This document shows, in pieces, positions 1 through 7,465 of a DNA stretch of 32,203 nucleotides. The stretch spans positions 1-32,203 of the forward strand of contig CALXUC010000019.1 in assembly GCA_944391575.1 (NCBI GenBank). Reading direction: 5' to 3'. A program made the position numbers and the translations under genes. The DNA is from an uncultured Clostridia bacterium. Lineage in GTDB: Bacteria; Bacillota; Clostridia; TANB77; CAG-508. Each line of letters begins with the position of its first letter. Position 1 is the stretch's first letter. The notes under the pieces were generated by a model. The model worked only from the letters and a program-made list of their open reading frames with translations. It was not told where the DNA came from and made no database searches.

Positions 1-2
1 TT

Positions 3-101
3 GTGGCTGTAGAGAGAGAGAGAGAGAGAGAGAGAGTATCTCTTTATTCAACGTGGAATTCGTTTACTCGACTATATCGTATATTGTCATTTAGAAAATA
101 A
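3..101 (+). CDS. 3' part of a small ORF carrying an (AG)13 microsatellite; function unknown
   Basis: The frame that corresponds to the start-proximal frame of the second copy (29259-29387) runs from the window edge through Val-Ala-Val, an Arg/Glu dipeptide run encoded by (AG)13 at 11-36, and stops at 99-101 after the residues YRILSFRK, the same tail as the second copy. A different frame, open from 13 to the stop at 232-234, encodes a tail (IVYCHLENKK ... RAGPK) that is conserved in the second copy. Gaining one AG unit, or losing two, would join the upstream frame to that longer tail. I do not recognise the protein. The true start lies left of the window. Confidence 0.4.
   Translation: MAVERERERERVSLYSTWNSFTRLYRILSFRK
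11..36 (+). repeat. (AG)13 dinucleotide microsatellite
   Basis: There are thirteen uninterrupted AG units. The equivalent position in the second copy of this module carries a (TA)14 tract at 29335-29363. Both sit just after GGCTGT and upstream of the shared sequence CGTATATTGTCATTTAG. Such tracts are prone to slippage. Confidence 0.9.
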
Positions 102-132
102 AAAAAGAGAAAATAAGAATAATAGAAGTAGA

Positions 133-176
133 GATAGAACTATACTAAAAGTAAAAAATAGTATGGGGCTATCTTT
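133..176 (+). other. Conserved hairpin, degenerate terminator or part of a coding frame
   Basis: The arms at 133-147 and 159-173 pair as GATAG...CTATC and CTATACTA...TAGTATGG, with two mismatches and one wobble. Only a short T run follows. The matching hairpin at 29434-29476 is stronger and has a T5 tail. The same bases also lie in the alternative open frame ending at 234, so it may be a terminator, a coding segment, or both. Confidence 0.4.
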
Positions 177-281
177 ATGTGTGTTAAACGAAAAAAATTT
201 ACGTAAATATCAAAGAGCAGGACCTAAAAAGTAAAAAGATGTTTAATATATATATAAATTTAGTAAAAGGAAGGTAAAGTA

Positions 282-1907
282 ATGAAGGAAAAACAACTAA
301 AAAATAAAAAAGGAATAACATTAGTAGCGTTAGTAATAACAGTAGTAGTGATGTTGATATTGGCAGGAGTGGCAATAGCAGCAGTAGTAGATGGAGATGG
401 GTTATTTAGTAAAGCAAGACAATCAGCGGGAATTTATGAAAACGCTGCACAAGATGAGCAAGATAAAATTCAAAGTATGATAAATGAAATAGATGGATAT
501 TTAAATAATTCACAAAATAATTTTCAAGGCACTGCAACAGATGGTAGCTTTGATTCTACTTTAGGTTTAAACACGCCTGACACTTCTGCTTTACCAACAG
601 ATACTACAAAATATGTAACATGGAATTATAATGAAACGAATAGTATTTATGAAGAAATTTTATCAGATACTGCTCCAAATAATTGGTATGATTACAATAA
701 CGGTCAATGGGCTAACATTAAGACTACTGCCAATGGGCTAGAGGCTTATTGGGTATGGATACCAAGATTTGCATATAAAATGCCAAATACTACTGGTAAT
801 GGCGATGAAAAAGAAATAGAAGTTATATTCGTAAAAAACAACAGTAAAGAAGGAGCAAATGGAGAAACGTGTTATTATGCAACAGATACAGAAATAACAA
901 CAGATGGCTCAGGATTATATGTTAATAAAACAGCCGACGCATTAGATAAATGGATAGTACATCCAGCATTTACATTTGGAGATGACCAATTAAATGGAAT
1001 ATGGGTAGCAAAATATGAAGCTAGTAGTAGCAATCCTGATGCAGAATATGGAGGAGGTAACGTAACAAATTTACAAGTGCAAGTAAAACCAAATGTAACA
1101 AGTTGGAGAAATATACAAGTAGCAAATTCATTTACAGTATGTGAAAATATAACAAAAACAGGAGGAGCAATAGGAACTACAAGTGGAAATAATTCAACTA
1201 TAGATACACATATGATGAAAAATATGGAATGGGGAGCAGTAGCAGCTTTAAGTCAAAGTCAATATGGCGTATTTAATCCAGAAAGTGCTACGGGTGCAAA
1301 TGGTGATAGTACATTTAAAGTATGGAATAACCCAAATAGTAATTACATTGCAGGAAGCGCTGGAGATACAGCAGATTCGGCTGACCAAACTTCAACAAGC
1401 TCATATAATACCAATATAGGGGTGAAAGCAAGTACAACTGGAACAATATATGGTATATATGATATGGCAGGAGGAGCTTGGGAATATGTTATGGGACTAA
1501 TGTTAGTGAAGGAAACTGCAAATGAACCTTCTGTAGGACAAAATGATATAAATAATACAGGATTTAATGGAAAGTTTTCAAATGGTAATATATCTACAAC
1601 AGGGATAAGAGATTTGCCTGAAAGCAAATACTATGATTTGTATCCATATGGAACTACATTTAACGATCAAACTGCTTACGACCGTGGAAAAATTGGAGAT
1701 ATGACACGTGAACTTAATCCGATTAGTTTCTATGCATGGAATGGTGACTATGCAGTTGTTATAGGGCCAGTTAATCCAGTAGTAAGACGTGGTGACTATG
1801 TACTTGCTCTTAATGCTGGAGCAAATGCGGGGATATTTGCGTTTAACAGCAATAATGGTAATGTAAATGAGTATCATTCATTTCGAGCCACATTAGTAAT
1901 ATTATAA
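282..1907 (+). CDS. Prepilin-like surface protein with FGE-sulfatase/C-type-lectin-like C-terminus (putative DGR-type variable protein)
   Basis: The protein has 541 residues. Residues 1-35 resemble a type IV prepilin leader: a basic stretch, then G11 followed by ITLVALVITVVVMLILAGV. The usual Glu at mature position 5 is Ala. The C-terminal two thirds resemble the formylglycine-generating-enzyme/sulfatase-modifying fold: a VWIPRFAYKM motif, a MMKNMEWGAVA segment, YGIYDMAGGAWEYV (family NVWEW-like) and a final RRGDY...AGIFAF...HSFRATL block. This is the fold used by variable proteins of diversity-generating retroelements, and the last ~45 residues sit where the variable region would be. The RBS AAGGAAGG at 267-274 supports this start. 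A paralogue lies at 29582. The likely location is the cell surface; the role (adhesion or ligand binding) is inferred. No reverse transcriptase is visible here. Confidence 0.75.
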   Translation: MKEKQLKNKKGITLVALVITVVVMLILAGVAIAAVVDGDGLFSKARQSAGIYENAAQDEQDKIQSMINEIDGYLNNSQNNFQGTATDGSFDSTLGLNTPDTSALPTDTTKYVTWNYNETNSIYEEILSDTAPNNWYDYNNGQWANIKTTANGLEAYWVWIPRFAYKMPNTTGNGDEKEIEVIFVKNNSKEGANGETCYYATDTEITTDGSGLYVNKTADALDKWIVHPAFTFGDDQLNGIWVAKYEASSSNPDAEYGGGNVTNLQVQVKPNVTSWRNIQVANSFTVCENITKTGGAIGTTSGNNSTIDTHMMKNMEWGAVAALSQSQYGVFNPESATGANGDSTFKVWNNPNSNYIAGSAGDTADSADQTSTSSYNTNIGVKASTTGTIYGIYDMAGGAWEYVMGLMLVKETANEPSVGQNDINNTGFNGKFSNGNISTTGIRDLPESKYYDLYPYGTTFNDQTAYDRGKIGDMTRELNPISFYAWNGDYAVVIGPVNPVVRRGDYVLALNAGANAGIFAFNSNNGNVNEYHSFRATLVIL

Positions 1908-1973
1908 TTAACATAAAGCTTAATTTATAATTAAAATTGAATAGAAGAAAAAGATATATTGTAAAAAATTTTC

Positions 1974-2002
1974 AAAAAGAGTAAGAAAATCTTGCTCTTT
2001 TT
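1974..2002 (+). terminator. Rho-independent terminator
   Basis: A 12-bp stem (1974-1985 with 1991-2002, one T-G wobble) has a 5-nt loop and a T-rich 3' arm followed by CTTATTT. It lies 67 bp after the stop of the lectin-like gene. Confidence 0.75.
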
Positions 2003-2021
2003 CTTATTTATGTAGTATAAT
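1992..2021 (+). promoter_or_regulatory. Putative sigma-A promoter for the small pilin-like gene
   Basis: TTGCTC at 1992-1997, an 18-bp spacer and TATAAT at 2016-2021. The same -35, spacing and -10, with matching flanks (ATGTAG TATAAT ATAGATAA), recur at 27448-27477 in front of the AAA-ATPase/PD-(D/E)XK gene. The -35 overlaps the preceding terminator arm. Confidence 0.5.
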
Positions 2022-2145
2022 ATAGATAAAGTTTTTTAGAAAAATTAGTATAATGAATAAGTTAAAATAATAGGAAAATATTTACAACAAAAAAATTCTA
2101 TGATAAAATAATCTTGTATTAGTATAATAATATTAGGAGGAAGTT

Positions 2146-2583
2146 ATGAATATAAAAAACACAAATGGTATAACTTTAGTATCTTTAGTTATTTATGTAG
2201 TTATAATGCTCATGTTAATTGCTATAATAGCAGTTTTTAAAAACAACATAGATAAAAATTTAGATTCAATAGGAGAATATACATCTCTTGTTCCAATAAT
2301 TGATGAAGTGCATATGTATATGTTGGGTGAAGTAAATATAGAAAATAATAAAGTATTAAAAAGGAATTCTTCAGGTAGTTATATAGAATTTTCTTCAGGC
2401 AATACTTATATGTTTTCAGACGGTAGTTTATATAAAAATTCTGTAAAAATACTTTCAGATATAAGAGGCGGTTCATTTCAAGTAGGAACAGAAAATAATA
2501 ATGAGGTTTTATATGTTAATTTAAATTTAGGAGACGAATTGCAAAATAAGCAATTAAAGTATGTAATGAATCCATTAAGTTGA
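2146..2583 (+). CDS. Small type IV pilin-like (pseudopilin-like) protein
   Basis: The protein has 145 residues. After a short basic start it has G8 followed by ITLVSLVIYVVIMLMLIAII, a prepilin-type N-terminal helix lacking the usual Glu at mature position 5 (Ser here), followed by a small hydrophilic, beta-rich domain of about 110 residues rich in Ser, Asn and Gly. RBS AGGAGGAAG lies just upstream. Its N-terminus closely resembles those of the two lectin-like proteins in this window, so it may be exported or assembled by the same machinery. No pilus ATPase, platform protein or prepilin peptidase gene is in the window. The specific family is not recognised. Confidence 0.65.
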   Translation: MNIKNTNGITLVSLVIYVVIMLMLIAIIAVFKNNIDKNLDSIGEYTSLVPIIDEVHMYMLGEVNIENNKVLKRNSSGSYIEFSSGNTYMFSDGSLYKNSVKILSDIRGGSFQVGTENNNEVLYVNLNLGDELQNKQLKYVMNPLS

Positions 2584-2633
2584 AAAGCACAATAAAGAAG
2601 CAATAAAAATTGGTAAATTAGGGAGGTTTGTTA

Positions 2634-3203
2634 ATGAATAAGACCAAGAGGAGAATATTTAATACAGCAGTAAAAATTTTTTCAGATAAGGGATACGATA
2701 ATTCAAGCGTAGAAGAAATTACAGCAATAGCAGGCGTAGCCAAAGGCTCATTATATTACCATTTTTCAAAAAAAGAAGATATTTTCGATATGTTGCTAGA
2801 AGAAGGTTTTAAGATTTTAAAAAATAATATAGAAATAAAAACTAGAAAATGCGATACTGCATTAGATAAAATAAAAGCAGTTATATTAATACAAGTAAAA
2901 GTAACAGTAAAATATGAAGAATTCTTAAATGTTGTGTTTTCACAAATATGGGGCGAAGAAGAAAAAAATAAAAAATGTAAAAAAGCAGTTTTTAAATACA
3001 TAAAAATTATAGAAGATATTATAAAAGAAGGAATAGAAAATGGAGAATTTTACGATGGAGATGTAGAAGCTTTGGCATCAGGCGTTTTTGGTGTTACGTG
3101 TTCAAGTCTTATTTATAGATTAAAGAAAAATAGAGAGGTAGACATAGATGAAATATACGAAGGCTTTATTAATACAGTAGTAAGGGGATTAATGAAAAAT
3201 TAA
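2634..3203 (+). CDS. TetR/AcrR family transcriptional regulator
   Basis: The protein has 189 residues, a normal TetR length. The N-terminal helix-turn-helix is clear: ILNTAV-like IFNTAVKIFSDKGYDNSSV, then EEITAIAGVAKGSLYYHFSKKEDIF (about residues 8-50). The remainder is a helical ligand domain. I start it at the ATG at 2634 because GGGAGG at 2621-2626 gives a 7-nt spacing; an in-frame TTG at 2628 would be too close. It ends 17 bp before the Schlafen/AlbA-type ATPase gene, so the two are probably cotranscribed. It might instead control the downstream lipid genes, but no operator could be assigned. Confidence 0.85.
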   Translation: MNKTKRRIFNTAVKIFSDKGYDNSSVEEITAIAGVAKGSLYYHFSKKEDIFDMLLEEGFKILKNNIEIKTRKCDTALDKIKAVILIQVKVTVKYEEFLNVVFSQIWGEEEKNKKCKKAVFKYIKIIEDIIKEGIENGEFYDGDVEALASGVFGVTCSSLIYRLKKNREVDIDEIYEGFINTVVRGLMKN

Positions 3204-3220
3204 AAAGGAGCTGTTGGCAA

Positions 3221-4786
3221 ATGGAAAAAGAAGATATTTTAAAGATAATTCAAGAATTAAATGAAAAGCAAACAGAAACTATTTGTATTGAGGCTAAAAC
3301 AGCAAATAAAGGTAAACCCGAAAAATATTATGATACTATTTCTAGTTTTGCAAATACAATGGGTGGAGTTATATTATTTGGAATAGAGGAAAGAAAAATA
3401 AAGAATAAAACTACTTTTGTACCAGTAGGAGTATATGATGTAAATGATTTACAAAAAAATATAACTAATTTGTGTAGTACAGAGTTTGAACCTATTATAA
3501 GACCTGAAATAAGTGTGATAAAAATAGAAAATAAGGACATAGTAGCTGTAAGAATTGATGTATTAACTCAAAGAAATAAACCTTGTTATTATAAGCCAAA
3601 AGGCTTGCATAATGGCTCATATATAAGAGTTGGTGATAGAGATGAAAATATGACAGAATATGAAATATACAAATGTATATCATATAGAGAGAATGAACAA
3701 GACGACAAGAGACCTGTGTTAAATGCTACAATGGATGATTTCGACAAAGAATTGTTGAATGAGTTCATAATAAAGGCCAAAAAGGGAAAAGAAAAATTTT
3801 CAAAATTTAGTGATGAAGATATTTTGCTAACAATGGGTGTTCTTACTAAAGTGGAGCATAAAATTTTTCCAACAGTAGCAGGAATAATGGTATTAGGGAT
3901 ATATCCGCAAAAATTTTTCCCACAATGGTTTGTAGCTGCAATGCTTTTCCCCGGATTTAAGGTTGCAGAATTAGGCGAAGAAGGGCAAAGATTTAATGAT
4001 AATAAAAGAATAGATGGTAATATTCCAGAAATGTATAATGAAACAATAAATTTTATTGAAAGAAATACAAAATTAAAAATGAAAATAAATGAAAAAACAG
4101 GATTAAGAGAGGATATACCGGAATATCCTTTAGGAGCAGTAAGAGAAGCTGTTTCAAATATTTTAATCCATCGTGATATGAGCCCATATAAAGAAGGTAC
4201 TTATAGTTCAGTTAGTATATTTAAAAATAGAATAGAATTTAGAAATGTAGGAAATTTATACGGTTCAAATACAATAGAAAAAATAATATCTGAAAGAGAT
4301 ATAGAGGTAAGAAATAAAACAGTTGTTGGAATATTAGAAACTTTAGGAGAGGTGCTAGAAAATAGACATACAGGAATAAAAACTATGATTTCAGAGATGA
4401 ATAAAGTAAATTTACCAAAACCTGTTTTTGAAAATCAAAGAGAAGATTTCCTTGTTACTCTTTATAATGGTGAGTATGCAGAATTATTGCCTGAAAAATT
4501 GAAAGAAGAAGTAGGTAATAATGAAGTTACTTCCGATAAAAAAATTAAATTCGATGATAAATATTATAAAAATTTGGTTTTAAATTATATAGAAAAATCT
4601 GGAAGTATTACAAAGAAAGAATTAGATAATTTCTTAATTGATAAATTGCCAGATAATTTAAATATTGAACAGAAAAAAAGAAAAATAAAATATTTAGTAA
4701 ATGAAACTTTGGCTAAAAAAGAAAAATTATTAAAGAATATTGGAAAATTTAATAACCCAATTTGGACTTTAAATAAAAATGATTAA
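3221..4786 (+). CDS. Schlafen/AlbA_2-domain ATP-binding protein (RecG-like HATPase_c_4 family)
   Basis: The protein has 521 residues. The N-terminal part (about 15-150) has the AlbA_2/Schlafen pattern: ETICIEAKTANKG, SFANTMGGVILFGIEE and the GSYIRVGDRDENMTEYE segment. A central part holds the HATPase_c_4 signature, YPLGAVREAVSNILIHRD (about 305-322), then SVSIFKNRIEFRNVGNLYG and NKTVVGILETLGEVLENRHTGI. The last ~75 residues look like a winged helix. The family is widespread; proposed roles are in transcriptional control or nucleic-acid transactions, and the exact function is unknown. RBS AAAGGAG at 3204-3210. An 11-bp tandem repeat starts 4 nt after the stop and stays open in the same frame for 30 codons. 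Confidence 0.8.
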   Translation: MEKEDILKIIQELNEKQTETICIEAKTANKGKPEKYYDTISSFANTMGGVILFGIEERKIKNKTTFVPVGVYDVNDLQKNITNLCSTEFEPIIRPEISVIKIENKDIVAVRIDVLTQRNKPCYYKPKGLHNGSYIRVGDRDENMTEYEIYKCISYRENEQDDKRPVLNATMDDFDKELLNEFIIKAKKGKEKFSKFSDEDILLTMGVLTKVEHKIFPTVAGIMVLGIYPQKFFPQWFVAAMLFPGFKVAELGEEGQRFNDNKRIDGNIPEMYNETINFIERNTKLKMKINEKTGLREDIPEYPLGAVREAVSNILIHRDMSPYKEGTYSSVSIFKNRIEFRNVGNLYGSNTIEKIISERDIEVRNKTVVGILETLGEVLENRHTGIKTMISEMNKVNLPKPVFENQREDFLVTLYNGEYAELLPEKLKEEVGNNEVTSDKKIKFDDKYYKNLVLNYIEKSGSITKKELDNFLIDKLPDNLNIEQKKRKIKYLVNETLAKKEKLLKNIGKFNNPIWTLNKND

Positions 4787-4790
4787 ATTT

Positions 4791-4843
4791 ATCGCCGAAG
4801 TATCGCCGAAGTATCGCCGAAGTATCGCCGAAGTATCGCCGAA
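4791..4843 (+). repeat. 11-bp GC-rich tandem repeat, 4.8 copies
   Basis: The unit ATCGCCGAAGT is repeated four times exactly plus nine bases of a fifth. It is much richer in G+C than its surroundings. It begins 4 nt after the stop of the AlbA-type ATPase gene and has no stop codon in any forward frame. Confidence 0.95.
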
Positions 4844-4881
4844 AAATTTTATACTAAAAATCTCAAAATTACATTATACTG

Positions 4882-4914
4882 ACTTCCCAGTCTAAAGACA
4901 GGGAAGTTTTTTTG
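4882..4914 (+). terminator. Rho-independent terminator
   Basis: ACTTCCC pairs with GGGAAGT across a loop containing a further AGTC/GAC pairing, directly followed by seven T. It separates the TetR-ATPase pair from the acyl-CoA synthetase gene. Confidence 0.85.
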
Positions 4915-4923
4915 TGATATAAT
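4895..4923 (+). promoter_or_regulatory. Extended -10 promoter for the lipid gene block
   Basis: TGATATAAT gives an extended -10 (TATAAT at 4918-4923); the -35 AAGACA at 4895-4900 is weak, with a 17-bp spacer. Transcription would begin near 4930, which makes an ATG at 4929 unusable and supports the start at 4977. Confidence 0.5.
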
Positions 4924-4976
4924 GCAAAATGAATTTAAGGAAAGATTTTAAAAAAAAGAAGGAGAGATTTTTTAGA

Positions 4977-6695
4977 ATGAGTAAAAAATTATATGACTGT
5001 ATAGAAATTACAGATTTAAAAGATATGTTAAACAAAACGAAAGAAATATATGTTGATAGACCAGCATATAAAATAAGAGACGGAGAGGGAAAATATAAAA
5101 CTTTCACACATGGTGAAGTAAGAGATATGATAGATAGTTTAGGAATTGCTCTTTGCGACTTAGGATTAAAAGGTAAAAGAATTGCAGTTATAGGAGAAAA
5201 TAGATATGAATGGGAAATTGCATATTTATCAATAGTTTGTGGAACTGGTATAGTTGTTCCTGTTGATAAAGCATTACCAGAAAATGAGTTGAAATCAGTA
5301 ATAGAAAGATCAGAAGTAGAAGCTATTTTCTATTCTGAAAAATATTCAGAAAGTATTGAAAAAATTCAAAAGTATAAAGAGAATAAATTAAAACATTTAA
5401 TTTCAATGGATTTAGATAAACATACAAATGGTGTTTATTCACAAAATGAATTAATAGAAACAGGTAGAAAATTAATTGAAGAAGGCAATAGAGAGTTTTT
5501 AGATGCTAAAATAAATAGAGAAGAAATGAGTATTATGCTTTTTACATCAGGAACTACTTCAATGTCAAAAATAGTAGCATTATCACATAAGAATTTAGCT
5601 TGTAATTTAATGGATACAGCAAGTGTTTTAGATGTAAATAGTGAAGATGTTGTATTATCTAACTTACCATTGCATCACGTTTTTGAATGTACAGTAGGAT
5701 TCTTATTTTCTTTATATAAAGGGGCAGAAACTGTATTTTCAGATGGTGTAAAACATATAATAGATAATCTAAATGAATATAAAGTTACTGTTATGGCTTG
5801 CGTTCCAGGTATATATGAAATAATATATGGATTAATAAAAAAACAATTAGAAAAACAAGGTAAGTTACAAGAATTTTTAGAAAATCCAGATAAATATAGA
5901 GCATTATCAATGGAAGAAAGAAAACAAGAGTTCAAAGAAATTCACGATATGTTTGGCGGAAGAGTTAAAATATTTATATGTGGTGCAGCTGCTTTAGAAC
6001 CTAGTGTGCATGAAAATTTCAAATTATTAGGATTTAATATGACTCAAGGATACGGCTTAACAGAAACTTCTCCAGTTGTTACAATAGAAACTCCTAAATA
6101 TAATAGAGCAGGTTCTGTTGGAAAAACAATTCCAAATGTAGAGGCAAAACTTGTAGATGTAAATTCAGAAGGAATGGGAGAATTAATTGTAAAAGGACCA
6201 AATGTAATGTTAGGTTATTATGGTAATGAAGAAGCAACTCAAGAAGCTTTAAAAGATGGATGGTTCTATACAGGAGATTTAGCTAAAATAGATGAAGATG
6301 GTTATGTATACATATGTGGTAGAAAGAAAAGTGTAATAGTATTAAAAAATGGTAAAAACATATTCCCAGAAGAAATGGAAGGTTTAGTTAACAAAATAGA
6401 AGGTGTTAAAGAATCACTTATATTTGGAAAACAAGCTTCAGAAGATAAAGATGATATAAAAATAAATGTAGAAATAGTTTTTGACAGAGAAAGAGTAGAA
6501 GAAGTGTATAAAGTAAAGACAGATGAAGAAATATACGAAGCTTTACAAGGTAAAATAAAAGAAATTAATGAAATAATGCCAAAATATAAAGCTATAAGAG
6601 GTATAATTTTAACAGAAGCACCTTTAATAAAAACTACTACAAATAAAATAAAAAGGCAGGCAAATATAGATGCAATCGAAAAACTTAAAAACTAG
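4977..6695 (+). CDS. AMP-forming long-chain acyl-CoA synthetase
   Basis: The protein has 572 residues. It activates fatty acids with ATP and CoA through an acyl-adenylate. Motifs: phosphate-binding loop LFTSGTTSMSKIV (about 188-200; the usual TGxPKG is TSMSK), GYGLTETSPVV (about 358), WFYTGDL (about 431), GRKKSVIVLKNGKNIFPEE and the C-terminal catalytic Lys region TTTNKIKRQ (about 554). RBS AAGGAGAG at 4959-4966 selects this ATG over an upstream in-frame ATG at 4929. Its end overlaps the start of the biotin ligase gene by 26 bp, so the two are translationally linked. Placing it ahead of FASII genes suggests it recycles or imports exogenous fatty acids; this is inferred. An acyl-ACP synthetase is an alternative. 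Confidence 0.85.
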   Translation: MSKKLYDCIEITDLKDMLNKTKEIYVDRPAYKIRDGEGKYKTFTHGEVRDMIDSLGIALCDLGLKGKRIAVIGENRYEWEIAYLSIVCGTGIVVPVDKALPENELKSVIERSEVEAIFYSEKYSESIEKIQKYKENKLKHLISMDLDKHTNGVYSQNELIETGRKLIEEGNREFLDAKINREEMSIMLFTSGTTSMSKIVALSHKNLACNLMDTASVLDVNSEDVVLSNLPLHHVFECTVGFLFSLYKGAETVFSDGVKHIIDNLNEYKVTVMACVPGIYEIIYGLIKKQLEKQGKLQEFLENPDKYRALSMEERKQEFKEIHDMFGGRVKIFICGAAALEPSVHENFKLLGFNMTQGYGLTETSPVVTIETPKYNRAGSVGKTIPNVEAKLVDVNSEGMGELIVKGPNVMLGYYGNEEATQEALKDGWFYTGDLAKIDEDGYVYICGRKKSVIVLKNGKNIFPEEMEGLVNKIEGVKESLIFGKQASEDKDDIKINVEIVFDRERVEEVYKVKTDEEIYEALQGKIKEINEIMPKYKAIRGIILTEAPLIKTTTNKIKRQANIDAIEKLKN

Positions 6696-7245
6696 TTTTT
6701 TAGGCAGAAATATGTTTTATTATAAAACAATAGATTCAACTCAAAAAGAACTATTTAGAAGAATAGAGGAGAATAATATAAAAAATGGAACGGTAATATA
6801 CTCAGATTTGCAAACTTCAGGTGTTGGTACACATGGAAGAGTATGGTATACTGATGAGGAAAATAATATTGCTTTTTCATTTTTTATAGAAATGAATTGT
6901 GATTTAGAAAATTTAAACGGTGTAACTTTAGAAATAGCAGAAACGATACTTCAAGTTTTTGCAAGTAAGTATGATATATATTTGCAAATAAAAGAGCCTA
7001 ATGATATTTATTATAATGGTAAAAAATTAGGTGGAATTTTAACAGAGAGCAAAGTACTTGCAGGCAAAGTGAAATATTTAGTAGTTGGAATAGGAATAAA
7101 TACAAATAAACAAAATTTTCCACAAGATATTAAAGATATTGCTACATCAATTAAGAAAGAATTTGGAGTAAGTATAGATACTAAAGAGTTTATTATAGAA
7201 TTTTTTAATTGTTTTGAAAAGAAGTTAATAAAAAGGATAGTATAA
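6670..7245 (+). CDS. birA: Biotin--[acetyl-CoA-carboxylase] ligase, catalytic domain only
   Basis: The protein has 191 residues. It would attach biotin to the BCCP subunit encoded downstream (accB). The BPL/LPL catalytic core is visible: IDSTQKEL, a biotinyl-AMP loop SGVGTHGRVW (family GRGRxGR, altered here), FSFFIEM, and IKEPNDIYYNGKKLGGILTES with the expected Lys. It lacks an N-terminal HTH, so it is not a BirA-type repressor. It also stops without the usual C-terminal SH3-like domain, so it is shorter than typical BPLs. It overlaps the acyl-CoA synthetase gene by 26 bp. An ATG at 6712 is a possible alternative start but has a weaker RBS. Confidence 0.8.
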   Translation: MQSKNLKTSFLGRNMFYYKTIDSTQKELFRRIEENNIKNGTVIYSDLQTSGVGTHGRVWYTDEENNIAFSFFIEMNCDLENLNGVTLEIAETILQVFASKYDIYLQIKEPNDIYYNGKKLGGILTESKVLAGKVKYLVVGIGINTNKQNFPQDIKDIATSIKKEFGVSIDTKEFIIEFFNCFEKKLIKRIV

Positions 7246-7275
7246 GTTGAAAAAGAATTTAAGTCTTTTTCAACT
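7245..7275 (+). other. Perfect 12-bp stem hairpin after birA
   Basis: The arms at 7245-7256 (AGTTGAAAAAGA) and 7264-7275 are exact complements with a 7-nt loop. There is no T run after the stem, so it is a poor intrinsic terminator; it may protect the mRNA end or act as a weak terminator through its T-rich 3' arm. Confidence 0.6.
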
Positions 7276-7284
7276 AAACTAAGA

Positions 7285-7434
7285 GTTATAATTCACAACT
7301 TTATTATAAAACATATTAAAGTACTTATATATTAATATTTTTTATCAAAAAAACAAGCTTAGGTGTAACAATCCGGGTCTTTGATTGCAAAATATTAATA
7401 TATAAGTACCGCTGATATTTATTTAGCTGTGAAC
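7285..7434 (+). mobile_element. Family A hairpin element, copy A1 (150 bp, 8-bp target duplication)
   Basis: The inner arms at 7321-7340 and 7390-7409 are perfect 20-bp complements. The outer ends read GTTATAATTCAC and GTGAAC. The element is flanked by an exact 8-bp direct repeat AACTAAGA (7277-7284 and 7435-7442), a target duplication. The core contains CAATCCGGGTCTTTGATTG, which itself can fold. It lies between birA and fabD. It has no coding capacity. Confidence 0.85.
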
Positions 7435-7465
7435 AACTAAGATATAGAAAGGAATGAGAATGATT

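Noticed and set aside
1343-1877. Minus-strand ORFs opposite the lectin-like gene and elsewhere
   Set aside because: They lack plausible RBSs and family motifs and mirror well-supported + strand genes; they are shadows of the AT-rich coding strand.
2123-2128. TATAAT just before the small pilin-like gene as its promoter
   Set aside because: It is only 17 nt from the start codon, so the transcript would begin at or inside the RBS; the promoter at 1992-2021 is more plausible.
4791-4843. CRISPR-like array
   Set aside because: The repeat is an 11-bp uninterrupted tandem without spacers, and no cas genes are nearby.
4929-4976. Upstream start of the acyl-CoA synthetase at 4929
   Set aside because: The ATG lies within 6 bp of the predicted -10, has no RBS, and adds a Lys-rich stretch not expected in the family; AAGGAGAG supports 4977.
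7245-7275. Intrinsic terminator after birA
   Set aside because: The stem is perfect but no T run follows it; recorded as a hairpin only.
7321-7409. Family A elements as ordinary rho-independent terminators
   Set aside because: They lack a T tail, have long conserved cores, occur in both orientations and show target duplications; termination could only be a secondary effect.
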